Origin: Pseudaeromonas sp038247115
Lineage (GTDB): Bacteria; Pseudomonadota; Gammaproteobacteria; Enterobacterales; Aeromonadaceae
Length of the DNA: 64,000 nt
Direction: 5' to 3'
NCBI GenBank assembly: GCA_038247115.1
Contig: JBBRVG010000001.1
Span: 1 to 64,000, forward strand
The position numbers were made by a program, and so were the translations under genes. How positions within the stretch are numbered: the first letter of the stretch is position 1; each line of letters starts with the position of its first letter. Under the pieces are notes generated by a model. The model did not search any database, was not told where the DNA came from, and worked only from the letters and a program-made list of their open reading frames with translations. This document shows positions 53,686 to 61,905 of this stretch, piece after piece.

Positions 53686-54527
53686 ATCCAGCGCTCCGCT
53701 ATGGTGGCTGCGACTTGTTGCGGTGTGAGCTCCGGGCTCAGGGTGAGTCGTTCCAGGGTGACCTGTTGAGCCAGTTGTGCGCTGATCTGAAAATGGCTCA
53801 GGCTCGCTTCCAACGCTGCAATCAGCGGTGGCCGGAAGGTATGCAGTTTGAGCAAACCGATGGCGGCGCTGCCGTTGACGCTCTGCCAACCGGTCTCCAG
53901 TTCGGTCAGTCCCTCCTTGCGTGGCCGCACCAGCTCTATGATGGCTCGCACCGGACGGGGTGTGGTATCCGCTTCCGGTTGCCACAGCAGTTTTTTCTTC
54001 ATGCCCTGACTGAAGGCCAGTTGCTCGGTATTGAGCTCCAGCAGATCACAAGCTTCAGGCCACAAACGGATCTGGTTAACGCCTGGCCACACCTGGATGC
54101 GTCCCTCTTGCAGACTCAAACGGCTGATATCATCGTTCATCAAACACCAACCTTGCTGGCATAAGGCGGCAGCCGTGGTGGACTTCCCGGTGCCGGAGTG
54201 AGCGCATAACAAGATGGCTTCGTTGTTGTCGGGGGAGACCAGAGTCGCGGCATGCAAAGGGATCTCTCCCCGTTGCAGGCTGATGGCTGCCAGCGGAGTC
54301 GACAGCAAAAAATGCTGCAGATTGAGCGCCGATGCCTCGTTGGATAACGGGTAGATTTCAACCTGGCGGCCATCCCGAACCGTGTATTCGGCAAGCCCAG
54401 GAATGCGGATCCACATCAGACCCCGGCGTGCTTTCCAGTGTGGGCGGTCCAGACGCCAGGGGCCGAGCAGCTCAGTTGCCTGATCGGTCAGGGTCACTTC
54501 ACAGGCTTCAAGGGGAAGGGTGAGCAT
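53682..54527 (-). CDS. HprK-like kinase of the lasso cluster (putative C-terminal Ser kinase)
   Basis: A 281-residue protein with the HPr-kinase-type P-loop AHSGTGKSTTAAALCQ (Walker A at 110-117), a His in IPLHAATL (92) and NDDISRLSL (131-139). These match the PadeK-type kinases known to phosphorylate the C-terminal Ser of paeninodin-like lasso peptides, and not bifunctional HprK/P, since the N-terminal domain is unrelated. All four precursors here end in Thr-Ser. AAGGAG upstream of the ATG overlaps the stop region of the cyclase gene, and the next gene overlaps its end. Confidence 0.85.
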   Translation of the reverse strand: MLTLPLEACEVTLTDQATELLGPWRLDRPHWKARRGLMWIRIPGLAEYTVRDGRQVEIYPLSNEASALNLQHFLLSTPLAAISLQRGEIPLHAATLVSPDNNEAILLCAHSGTGKSTTAAALCQQGWCLMNDDISRLSLQEGRIQVWPGVNQIRLWPEACDLLELNTEQLAFSQGMKKKLLWQPEADTTPRPVRAIIELVRPRKEGLTELETGWQSVNGSAAIGLLKLHTFRPPLIAALEASLSHFQISAQLAQQVTLERLTLSPELTPQQVAATIAERWI

Positions 54528-54536
54528 TGTGTCTCC

Positions 54537-56411
54537 TTAATAATCCAGTTCGGCATCCCAGCGTTGCTGGCTTTGCTCGATAAACAGGGCGATTTCGAGG
54601 ATCCGGTGCAGACTGCTGCTCTGGAGGCGAGGAACCGATCGATCAGTGGTGTCCGCCACCAACGCATCGATAGTGTGCAGATCAAATAACTCGGCGACCG
54701 CAGGGATCTTGCGTAGCCGGGCCCAGATCTGCCGATAGTGTTCCCCATCCTGTTGGATCCAGAATCCTTCGTCGGGTGCTTGCTCGCCTCGCTGGGTGCG
54801 CCAGCGGATGCTGTCGGGTACCCGTCCCTCACCGGCCAATCGGGCCAGCAGACGTGGATAACCCATTCCGATATAGGCTTCTGGCGGAAAACGCAGCAGC
54901 AGCTCGATCAGGGCGCGATCGGCAAAGGGATCGACGGTCAGCAGATCAAATTGCCACAGGGTATTGGGGCCATACACAGGACGAGGTTTGGTCAGAAATT
55001 GGACCCGACTGCTCCATTTCCGGGATGATTGGGTCGGAAAGTGAAAATCCACCTCCTGCCGCCAGCGCGAATTCAACCATTCGGGATTGATGCCATCCGG
55101 GATCCGGGTCCGGGGTTGGTCAGAGAGCCATTGGCGCAGGGGCGCAGCGACACCGCATAGCTCGGCTAGTTGCCCCAACCATTGGCGTGGCGTCAGTGGT
55201 TTGGCGTGAAGATGCTGCCAAGCCCAGCCCAGCAGACCGCGGGGTAGTAGGCGTGCCAGACCACCTGTACCTGCATAACTCAAGGAGGCATTGCCTTTGC
55301 CTCCGGTCAGCAGGATGGCGCAGCCTTGATCTTGGGCGCGACGAAAAATCTGCTCCAGCCAGTTGTAGTTGGCGCAGTTACGCAGCGGATTCCAGCTGCC
55401 CAGTTGTTGCTGGCACAGCTTCTCCAGCAGACTGGTGCTATCAGCCTGTACCGCGTGATGCCGCATATTCGGATATCGGGCCGCCAGCTCTTGGGTCAGG
55501 GCCCATTCGTCCAGATCCCAATTAGCGCGCTGAATATGCTGGTAATCGCCCGGTTGGGGTACCGAGGTGTAACTGTCGAGAGTTTGTCCTCGCTGCGCCA
55601 GGATCTCGGCGGCATAAGCGGTCCCCAAAGACGAGTCGAGCCCACCGGAGAGGGTGCTGGCTATGGGTTGTCTACCGCGCAGCAGATGTTGCATCGCTTG
55701 GGCAAACAGCGTCTGAGCCTCACTGGCGTAGGCTTTGGGGGTGCGGTAATAGAGGTTGTGCTGCAGTGATGGTTGCCACCAACGCTCAAGACGGGGTTCA
55801 GCTCCGGGTTGCAGTATGACCTGATGCCCGCCGGGCACATGCTGCAAGGCAGACCAGGGGTCACCCTCAGGCATATGGGCGGTCACCAGCTCGGCGAGTG
55901 TGCGCGGATTGAGCTGTTTTGGTACTTGCGGATGCAACAGCAGGGCCTGGCGCAGTGGGCTGGCCAGCAACACCTCGGCGTTTTGATAGTAAAACAGCGG
56001 CTGGCTGCCGAGATGATCCACGACCAGATGCAGTGTCCGATGGCGGCGATGCAAGGCCGCGAAGGAAAAGTCTCCATAGATGGCAGCTAGCCCTTCCGCT
56101 CCGAAACGCGCCCAATAGTGGCAGATCAGCTCGGCATCCGGGATTTCGCCAGTGACCATTCCCAGTTGCTGCGCCAGCCGTTCGGGTTGATCCAGTCGCG
56201 CCCAGGCGGCTATCAGCCACTCATCCGATTCATAGATACGAGCTTGTCGCGGATCGTCCCATTCGCTGTGCGGTACTGCGGTAAACAGCGCCGTGTTTTC
56301 CGCTTCGTCCAGTCGTTGCTGCAGCGGGCCGCGCTCTTCAAACAGCAAAGTCAGCTGCTGGCGCAGGGCGGGTTCAAGAGTCGAGCGGATATGATGCAAG
56401 AAGGCAAACAT
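54537..56411 (-). CDS. Lasso-peptide macrolactam synthetase (C protein, asparagine-synthetase-like)
   Basis: A 624-residue asparagine-synthetase-B-like protein. It closes the N-terminal amine to an Asp/Glu side chain by ATP activation. The N-terminal glutaminase-like domain lacks a Cys at position 2 (MFAFLHH), so glutamine is not used, but the fold remains (AIYGDFSFAALHRR, VVDHLGSQPLFYYQ). The synthetase domain has the pyrophosphate loop ASTLSGGLDSSLGTAY with SGGLDSS at 255-261. It leads the minus-strand operon with kinase and sulfotransferase. No asparagine-metabolism genes lie nearby, which favours the lasso role over AsnB. Confidence 0.9.
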   Translation of the reverse strand: MFAFLHHIRSTLEPALRQQLTLLFEERGPLQQRLDEAENTALFTAVPHSEWDDPRQARIYESDEWLIAAWARLDQPERLAQQLGMVTGEIPDAELICHYWARFGAEGLAAIYGDFSFAALHRRHRTLHLVVDHLGSQPLFYYQNAEVLLASPLRQALLLHPQVPKQLNPRTLAELVTAHMPEGDPWSALQHVPGGHQVILQPGAEPRLERWWQPSLQHNLYYRTPKAYASEAQTLFAQAMQHLLRGRQPIASTLSGGLDSSLGTAYAAEILAQRGQTLDSYTSVPQPGDYQHIQRANWDLDEWALTQELAARYPNMRHHAVQADSTSLLEKLCQQQLGSWNPLRNCANYNWLEQIFRRAQDQGCAILLTGGKGNASLSYAGTGGLARLLPRGLLGWAWQHLHAKPLTPRQWLGQLAELCGVAAPLRQWLSDQPRTRIPDGINPEWLNSRWRQEVDFHFPTQSSRKWSSRVQFLTKPRPVYGPNTLWQFDLLTVDPFADRALIELLLRFPPEAYIGMGYPRLLARLAGEGRVPDSIRWRTQRGEQAPDEGFWIQQDGEHYRQIWARLRKIPAVAELFDLHTIDALVADTTDRSVPRLQSSSLHRILEIALFIEQSQQRWDAELDY

Positions 56412-56558
56412 TGTTAACAGAATATGGGCTCGTTAGTATGAGCCGGCATCATAGCGGAATGGCATGATTCTCTGCCAGCTATGGTCTTGCTCTCTTGCCC
56501 GGCATGAGGGAATAGTGGGATGTCTATCCCGTCATTGTTTGTCATAGGGACACAAATC

Positions 56559-56822
56559 ATGTTGCAACGTAATCCGGCTGTGCCGAGCACCGAATTGAAT
56601 GGTGAACAGGTGTTTATGGATTTGGAGACCGGTAAGTACTACAGCCTGAAGGATACCGGACTGGCCATCTGGCAATTACTGGAAACGCCTCAGGAGGAGG
56701 ATTCCCTGTATGGCCAATTGGCGGCTGAGTACGGGATTGCCGAATCACAGTGCCGCCAGGATACGGCGCCCTTTATCGAACGCTTGCTCGCCGTGGGTTT
56801 ATTGATTCGGCAGGCGGATTGA
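56559..56822 (+). CDS. Lasso-peptide leader-recognition protein (B1, PqqD-like RRE)
   Basis: An 87-residue PqqD-family protein. I chose the ATG at 56559, with AGGGA eight bases upstream; an ATG at 56520 would add 13 residues. The sequence MLQRNPAVPSTELNGEQVF, MDLETGKYYSLKDTGLAIW and FIERLLAVGLLIRQ is the usual B1/PqqD layout of three strands and three helices. It should bind the precursor leaders through their W-x2-P-x-L motif and present them to B2. Its stop overlaps the transporter ATG (TGATG). Confidence 0.9.
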   Translation: MLQRNPAVPSTELNGEQVFMDLETGKYYSLKDTGLAIWQLLETPQEEDSLYGQLAAEYGIAESQCRQDTAPFIERLLAVGLLIRQAD

Positions 56823-58609
56823 TGCCCCAGCGACTACGCGAATGGTTCATCGATTGTGGCTGGGGGATCCGTCAGCTGCAGTTGGCGGGTTCCCGCTGGT
56901 TATGGAGCTGGCTGGGCTTACTGTTCTTCTCGGCGGCAGCGCCTTTTGCGGTACTGGCGTTGCTGCATCGGCTATTGCAACAACTTCAGCAGGGCCAACA
57001 GGATGGATTGCTGCCGCTGATGGCCGTGCTGGCGCTGTCTTTCGTGCTGTTACCTCTGTTGAATCAAAGCAAACAGTGGCTACATGGCCGCTTGGCCGAG
57101 CAATTCCAGATCCGGATGCAGGATCAGTTGCATCAGGTGGTCACGGCGCTGCCTTTCGAATTACTGGATCGGCGTGCTACCTACGATCGCATCCATAGGG
57201 TGCGGGCTGACCTGTTGAGCCAGCCACTGCTGCTGGTGGAGCATCTGGGGCAGCTGGTCCATGGCGGACTGTTTTTGACGCTGATTGCCGGCGGCATCTT
57301 TTATTACCGCCCCGATATTTTGCTTGGTTTGGGATTGGCAGCATGTTTGGCATTGGTGGTCGGGCTGTGGCATGCGCTGCGACGGGTCGAGCATCACCAG
57401 CGTTTGAGCCAGCTGCAGCGTCAAGCCAATTACTTGAGTTATGTACTGACCGACCGTTTGCATGCCGCCGATTTGCGCTTGTTCGGTCTGGGGGAATATT
57501 TCCGGCAACGATTCTTGAAGGCCCAGCAGGCTCAGCAGCAGATGCAACGGCGGCTAGACAATCAGGGCTGGTGGGTCAATTTACTCGGTGCCTTGTTGCT
57601 GGGTTGTGGCCTGCTATGGACCGCTGGCCGTCTCTATCAGAGCTGGAAGTCTGGGCAAACCTCGATGGCGGATCTGGTGATATGGGCCCAAACCCTGTGG
57701 TTGGCGATCCGCATGCTGGGCCAGTTAGTGGACAGCGCCATCCGGGTGGCCCGTGCCGGCCTGTTTCTCCATGAGGTGCGAGATTTCCTGCTGCGGCCGC
57801 CGAGCTATCCTGTCTCCTCTCGCCTACAAACGACACCCTGTCCGGATCCGGGGGCGGCAATCTGTTTTGATCGGGTGAGCTTTCGTTATGAGGGGGCTTC
57901 TCAGGCTTCGCTACAGGAGTTCTCCTGGTCGGTTCCGCGTGGCGAGATTTGCGCGCTGGTCGGTGGTAATGGTGCTGGAAAATCCACAGTACTCAAACTG
58001 TTGGCAGGCCTATATCACCCCGATAGTGGTGCCATCTGGTTGCAGGGGCAGCGATTGGATCAGTTCACTGTCGAAGAGCGTCAGCAGCGGATTGGCTTGA
58101 TGTTACAGGAGCCGAGCCGTTTCCCGGGCACAGTGCCGGATAACCTGCTGCTGGATCGTGAATTGGAGCTGGATGCCTGTCAGCCTGCTCTGCAAGCCGC
58201 GGGTGTGGAGAGCCTGATCCAAGGTTTGTCCGCAGGTCTGCACACCAGGCTAGGACGATTGTTTGGCGGTGTCGATCTCAGTGGTGGTGAGTGGCAGCGG
58301 TTGTGTCTGGCTCGGGTGCTACTGGGGGAGTGCGAGATTATTTTGCTGGATGAACCGACCAGTGCTCTGGATGGCTGGTCGGAAATGGATTGGTTTGTCC
58401 GGTTGCGCCAGTGGGCTCAGGGACGCACCATTCTGTTGGTGACCCACAGATTCAGTGCGGCACGACAGGCGGATCGGATCCTGGTGCTGGAAGAAGGTCA
58501 GATCGTCGAACAGGGCAGCCATGCCAGCCTGATGGCTCAAGGTGGCCGCTATGCCGCGGCCTGGTCAGAGCCTTCGGTGGGGGAGTCGACTCCCGGATCT
58601 TCGGCTTAA
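56822..58609 (+). CDS. Lasso-peptide ABC exporter (fused membrane and ATPase domains)
   Basis: A 595-residue half-transporter. Residues 1-325 hold the six-helix membrane domain, without a C39 peptidase. The ATPase domain has Walker A in VGGNGAGKSTVLKLLA (381-389), signature GGVDLSGGEWQRLCLA (LSGGE at 486-490), Walker B EIILLDEPTSALD and His542 in LLVTHRFS. It is coupled to B1. Exporters of this type give secretion and self-immunity in lasso systems. Its stop overlaps the convergent B2 stop by 3 bp. Confidence 0.9.
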   Translation: MPQRLREWFIDCGWGIRQLQLAGSRWLWSWLGLLFFSAAAPFAVLALLHRLLQQLQQGQQDGLLPLMAVLALSFVLLPLLNQSKQWLHGRLAEQFQIRMQDQLHQVVTALPFELLDRRATYDRIHRVRADLLSQPLLLVEHLGQLVHGGLFLTLIAGGIFYYRPDILLGLGLAACLALVVGLWHALRRVEHHQRLSQLQRQANYLSYVLTDRLHAADLRLFGLGEYFRQRFLKAQQAQQQMQRRLDNQGWWVNLLGALLLGCGLLWTAGRLYQSWKSGQTSMADLVIWAQTLWLAIRMLGQLVDSAIRVARAGLFLHEVRDFLLRPPSYPVSSRLQTTPCPDPGAAICFDRVSFRYEGASQASLQEFSWSVPRGEICALVGGNGAGKSTVLKLLAGLYHPDSGAIWLQGQRLDQFTVEERQQRIGLMLQEPSRFPGTVPDNLLLDRELELDACQPALQAAGVESLIQGLSAGLHTRLGRLFGGVDLSGGEWQRLCLARVLLGECEIILLDEPTSALDGWSEMDWFVRLRQWAQGRTILLVTHRFSAARQADRILVLEEGQIVEQGSHASLMAQGGRYAAAWSEPSVGESTPGSSA

Positions 58610-59067
58610 AAGCCGGAGCCGATCTGTGATGAGTGACTGGAGTGTTGACTAATCAGAGCGTAGGTGTGCACGGGGCCTCCATGGACCACCTCGCCTGCCA
58701 CCAGGATCCAGGCATGGGCAGCAAAAGCTTGCTGCTCACCCCGTTTCACACCGATACAGAGCTGATAGGGGATGCCTTGGGCGGCCAACTGCTGGCTCAT
58801 CACCAAGGATTGCTCGAGGCACTTGGCGCGCCAGGGCACCAAGCCAGCCAGTCGTTGTAATCGTCGACTCAGCTGGCGGATTTCGCGCAGCTCAAGACGC
58901 TGCGAGAGAGGATAACCCCGCGGCAATTGCTCGAAGAGCTGCTGAATCGGCAGGCCTCGTACCTGCCAGCGGGCTCGTGCAAGAGCCAGCAGCAACTGCC
59001 AGGCTTCGTGACGACGCTGTGGCGTTAGTTTGAGATAGCTGCGGAATGCGCTGAGCAATAATTTCAT
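58606..59067 (-). CDS. Lasso-peptide leader peptidase (B2, transglutaminase-like)
   Basis: A 153-residue transglutaminase-like cysteine protease that removes the leader. The Cys is in VPWRAKCLEQSLVMSQQLA (Cys83) and the His in QQAFAAHAWILVAGEVVHG (His118). In B2 proteins an Asp usually lies about 12 residues after the His; here that place reads HGG, so the third triad member is not obvious. The start overlaps the nucleotidyltransferase stop (ATGA); a longer frame to 59283 lies inside that gene. It is encoded apart from B1. Confidence 0.85.
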   Translation of the reverse strand: MKLLLSAFRSYLKLTPQRRHEAWQLLLALARARWQVRGLPIQQLFEQLPRGYPLSQRLELREIRQLSRRLQRLAGLVPWRAKCLEQSLVMSQQLAAQGIPYQLCIGVKRGEQQAFAAHAWILVAGEVVHGGPVHTYALISQHSSHSSQIGSGF

Positions 59068-60263
59068 CCGTGACGTACCGCGTTTAAGTCCGTACGGGCT
59101 ATCCACCAGCGGCGAGCCAGCAAGGGCAGGCGCAGCAGCGGGTAGCACCAGTGCCGGTGAGCAGGCAACTGCAACTGCTCTATGTCGCACGAGGCGTACA
59201 TGAGCCGATCCAGTAGATTGAGCCAGCGCTCCCGGGGCCGGTAACGGGCGTTCAGCTGCCACTGGTAACACTGCATCCGCCACCTGTCAGAGAGCAGACT
59301 CTTGCCCTTGAGCTCCGGATAGTCGTGGGCTAGCAGATAGTGACGGGCCTCAACGGCCATCAGGCGGGCTCCGGAGCTCTCTTGGTGGCGAATAGCCTGC
59401 ATGGCGGCTGTCATCTGTTCTGGCCACAACCACTGGATCAAGTGTACGGCCTGTGCCAATGCATCCTGGAGTCCCAAACTTTCAGCCAATGGCTGGCAGC
59501 TCTGCCACAGGTTGGGTTGGCGTTCATTGATGGCCAGGATGTCGCCGAGCCATTTCAAGCGGAACCAGTGATGACGACTGCCGTGATGGATGAGATAGAG
59601 AAACTCCGCTTCATCGACCCGGTTTACTGCAAATTGTTCCGGCCACAGTGGCTCACGGCTGGGCGCCTGTACCGGCTCGAAGCGCCAGTGCAGCTCCACC
59701 AACACCTGATGCTGAGGGTGCAACAGGGTCAGATGCCAGTAATGGCGGGCGATCAGACGTCGATTTTCGGTCTGTAAGGTTGGAGCATCTTGCACCACAA
59801 AGCCTTGTTGTTGCAGCAGCTCGCAGGCTTGCCAGAGCTGGTTCACAGGGACCAGCAGATCCAGATCCTTGCTATGACGGACGGTGGTATCGCCGTAGAG
59901 CCGCTGGCTCAAACCCGGCCCTTTAAGTACCCGCAGACCAAGCTGAGCCTGGGCAAAGGCCTGTTCCAGTCGCTGCTGCATCGCGGCCAGTTTCAGCAGA
60001 CTCAGCTTCTGTTGCCGGGCCCGTTGCTGCAAGGCTTGCCAGTGTGGCCCCAAAAAATGAGCGCCCCAGCGCTCGCCCAAGGCCTCTGCCGCCAGCCCCC
60101 AGAGGCGGTGATCCTGCAGATAACGCCAATTGGCATCAAGATCCTGAGGTTGGCCAGCCAGCTTGGCCATTTGCAGGTCGCGCGGTCCGGTATCCAGCGG
60201 GCGCCAGGCACAGAGCCGCGCCAGTTGCAGGGGGAAGGGCAGTGCTGCGTTGATGTCGGTCAT
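59064..60263 (-). CDS. Nucleotidyltransferase of the lasso cluster (NTP_transf_5-like)
   Basis: A 399-residue protein. The nucleotidyltransferase core is RVLKGPGLSQRLYGDTTVRH followed by SKDLDLLVPV (Asp133 and Asp135 as metal ligands), the motif of the uncharacterised nucleotidyltransferase family PF14907. The C-terminal half is helical and Trp-rich. Members of this family occur in lasso clusters together with HprK-like kinases, where they are thought to extend the phosphate or transfer a nucleotide. That role is inferred. I chose ATG 60263; a TTG at 60338 is an alternative. It is coupled to B2 by a 3-bp overlap. Confidence 0.75.
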   Translation of the reverse strand: MTDINAALPFPLQLARLCAWRPLDTGPRDLQMAKLAGQPQDLDANWRYLQDHRLWGLAAEALGERWGAHFLGPHWQALQQRARQQKLSLLKLAAMQQRLEQAFAQAQLGLRVLKGPGLSQRLYGDTTVRHSKDLDLLVPVNQLWQACELLQQQGFVVQDAPTLQTENRRLIARHYWHLTLLHPQHQVLVELHWRFEPVQAPSREPLWPEQFAVNRVDEAEFLYLIHHGSRHHWFRLKWLGDILAINERQPNLWQSCQPLAESLGLQDALAQAVHLIQWLWPEQMTAAMQAIRHQESSGARLMAVEARHYLLAHDYPELKGKSLLSDRWRMQCYQWQLNARYRPRERWLNLLDRLMYASCDIEQLQLPAHRHWCYPLLRLPLLARRWWIARTDLNAVRHG

Positions 60264-60416
60264 GGGGTGGGCTCGAGAGGAAATCTGCGGTAGATGATAT
60301 TCAACTGTTGCAAATTTTACGATGGCCTCTAGTGCCAAATCCAGATGAACTGGTAAGCTACTTTCAGTTTCGGCTTGGCGTCGAAAAACAATTTATCAAT
60401 ATCAAAGGAGAGCGAG

Positions 60417-60554
60417 ATGCAGGATCAACAGGATATTCAGAACGGAAAAACATGGCATGCACCAGAACTGATTGAGATTGGGTCAATTGCATCTGAAACG
60501 CAATCGGGGAGTCATGGTGGTAACCTTGATGGTCCTTTTTCTAGCACATCATGA
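60417..60554 (+). CDS. Lasso-peptide precursor A1 (type A)
   Basis: A 45-residue peptide. The leader (residues 1-29) begins MQDQQDIQNGKTW and carries W13-x2-P16-x-L18-x3-G22-x5-T28, the RRE and cleavage motif of lasso precursors. With Thr at -2 the core is SGSHGGNLDGPFSSTS (16 residues). Ser1 to Asp9 would give a 9-residue macrolactam, leaving GPFSSTS as loop and tail. The C-terminal Ser is the expected kinase target. AAAGGAGAG precedes the ATG. Start, core limits and ring are inferred from family rules. Confidence 0.85.
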   Translation: MQDQQDIQNGKTWHAPELIEIGSIASETQSGSHGGNLDGPFSSTS

Positions 60555-60572
60555 GCATCGTTGTGCCGTATG

Positions 60573-60599
60573 AAGAATGCCTCCATGGGAGGCATTCTT
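60573..60599 (+). terminator. Type-A hairpin after precursor A1
   Basis: A perfect 12-bp stem AAGAATGCCTCC / GGAGGCATTCTT with loop ATG, 18 bp after the precursor stop. No T tract follows (GCTTCAGTG), so it may stabilise the mRNA 3' end or attenuate, not only terminate. Confidence 0.7.
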
Positions 60600-60609
60600 G
60601 CTTCAGTGC

Positions 60610-60816
60610 CTACTTAGCTTGGTAATACCCCCGATACCACGCTACAAACTGCGCCAATCCCACCTGTAATTCCGTACGGGGCTTAAAGCCGATGGCGGCT
60701 TCCAGGGCCGAGGTATCGGCGCTGGTTTCCAGTGCGTCCCCCGGCTGCATCGGCAGTAAATTCATCTTCGCTGTGACTCCCGAGGCTTGCTCTCATTCAT
60801 GGATAAACTCGGTCAA
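60610..60816 (-). pseudogene. Epimerase 3'-end fragment 1
   Basis: About 207 bp matching the last 69 codons of the UDP-glucuronate epimerase gene at 62147-63160, ending in YRGYYQAK and a TAG stop. No start or N-terminal part exists. It is a duplication scar. The join to new sequence is at GGTCAA (60811-60816), the equivalent of 62348-62353 in the intact gene. The 3' end differs from fragment 2 but resembles fragment 3. Confidence 0.9.
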
Positions 60817-60908
60817 TCCTCTAGTTCCGAAATGCGATCAGCTGCTAAGCTGTTCCTAGTTCCGACTCGGCGTCGAAAAACCTGATATCCATACCCAAGG
60901 AGAGATTC

Positions 60909-61043
60909 ATGCAGGATCAACAGGAAATTCAAAATGTAAAAACATGGCAGGCGCCGCAACTGATTGAGTTGGGTGATATTGCTAAAAGCACTGAAAATGG
61001 CACAGGTGGTTTAAATGATGGTATAGGAGGTTCGACTTCGTGA
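60909..61043 (+). CDS. Lasso-peptide precursor A2 (type B)
   Basis: A 44-residue peptide. The leader begins MQDQQEIQNVKTW and shows W13, P16, L18, G22 and T28 at the same positions as A1. If Thr28 is -2, the core is NGTGGLNDGIGGSTS (15 residues), with Asn1 and Asp8 for an 8-residue ring. Asn at position 1 is unusual; cleavage one residue later would give Gly1 and a 7-residue ring. The end is again Ser-Thr-Ser. AAGGAGAG precedes the ATG. Confidence 0.83.
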   Translation: MQDQQEIQNVKTWQAPQLIELGDIAKSTENGTGGLNDGIGGSTS

Positions 61044-61084
61044 TTGCCTCATTGCCGGTCTAGTACGCCATTAACATAGATAAG

Positions 61085-61110
61085 ACCACCTTCAATCGAG
61101 GTGGTTTTTT
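61085..61110 (+). terminator. Intrinsic terminator after precursor A2 (type B)
   Basis: ACCACCT-TCAATCG-AGGTGGT is followed by TTTTT. It lies about 40 bp after the precursor stop and differs completely from the hairpin after A1 and A3. Confidence 0.9.
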
Positions 61111-61137
61111 ATTGTGCCCATCGACTCCGATCATTTT

Positions 61138-61335
61138 TTATCTACGCGCATAATACCCGCGATACCAAGCCACAAACTGCTCCAACCCCACCTGCAAATC
61201 CGTGCGGGGCTTAAAGCCGATGGCGGCTTCCAGAGCCGAGGTATCGGCGCTGGTTTCCAGCACATCGCCGGGCTGCATCGGTAGCAAATTCATCTGCGCG
61301 GAAATTCCACGTCATTCATATATATACTTGGTCCA
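61138..61335 (-). pseudogene. Epimerase 3'-end fragment 2
   Basis: About 198 bp matching the 3' end of the epimerase gene, including the same terminal codons and TAA stop as the intact copy, with a small internal deletion near 61306-61316. It lacks everything before the last ~68 codons. It ends at the shared breakpoint (GGTCCA, 61330-61335). Confidence 0.9.
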
Positions 61336-61425
61336 TCTATCGGGCCGATACGCGATGAGCTGCTAAGCTGGTAACTGTTTCACGCGAGTGTCAAATACCT
61401 TCCATCCATACACAGGGAGAGCAAC

Positions 61426-61563
61426 ATGCAGGATCAACAGGATATTCAAAACGTAAAAACGTGGCAGGCCCCTGAGCTTTCCGAGGTGGGCGCAATTGCA
61501 TCTGAAACTCAGGGGGGGATTGGTGGTGCTGATGATGGTGCTTTTAATACCGCTACATCATGA
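61426..61563 (+). CDS. Lasso-peptide precursor A3 (type A)
   Basis: A 45-residue peptide with leader MQDQQDIQNVKTW and the same W13/P16/L18/G22/T28 frame. The core after Thr-Gln is GGIGGADDGAFNTATS (16 residues). Gly1 with Asp8 (or Asp7) suits a typical 8-residue lasso ring; DG-x-F after the ring is shared with A1. The last residues are Ala-Thr-Ser. AGGGAGAG precedes the ATG. Of the four this core fits the lasso rules best. Confidence 0.87.
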   Translation: MQDQQDIQNVKTWQAPELSEVGAIASETQGGIGGADDGAFNTATS

Positions 61564-61581
61564 GCATCGTTGTGCCGTATG

Positions 61582-61608
61582 AAGAATGCCTCCATGGGAG
61601 GCATTCTT
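61582..61608 (+). terminator. Type-A hairpin after precursor A3
   Basis: Identical 27-base hairpin to that after A1: 12-bp stem AAGAATGCCTCC / GGAGGCATTCTT with loop ATG, 18 bp after the stop, again without a T tract. Confidence 0.7.
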
Positions 61609-61618
61609 GCTTCAGTGT

Positions 61619-61815
61619 CTACTTAGCTTGGTAATACCTCCGATACCACGCCACAAACTGCGCCAATCCCAGCTGTAAATCCGTGCGGGGCTTAAAGCCG
61701 ATGGTGGCTTCCAGAGCCGAGGTATCGGCGCTGGTTTCCAGCACATCGCCGGGCTGCATCGGTAGCAAATTCATCTGCGCGGAAATTCCCTTCATTCATA
61801 AATAAACGCGGCCAA
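61619..61815 (-). pseudogene. Epimerase 3'-end fragment 3
   Basis: About 197 bp matching the 3' end of the epimerase gene, with the terminal codons of fragment 1 (Gln-Ala-Lys-stop). It shares the small deletion seen in fragment 2. It ends at the common breakpoint near 61815. Confidence 0.9.
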
Positions 61816-61905
61816 TCTCTCGGACCGATACGCGATGAGTTGCTAAGCTGGTAACCGTTTCTTGCGGGCGTCAAATACCTTCCATCCATACACAGGGAGA
61901 GCAAC

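Noticed and set aside
53682..54527. Bifunctional HPr kinase/phosphorylase of the PTS system
   Set aside because: The P-loop is HprK-like, but the N-terminal domain differs, no PTS genes are nearby, and the context is a lasso cluster.
54537..56411. Housekeeping asparagine synthetase B
   Set aside because: The N-terminal nucleophilic Cys is missing and the gene is coupled to an HprK-like kinase next to B1, B2 and lasso precursors.
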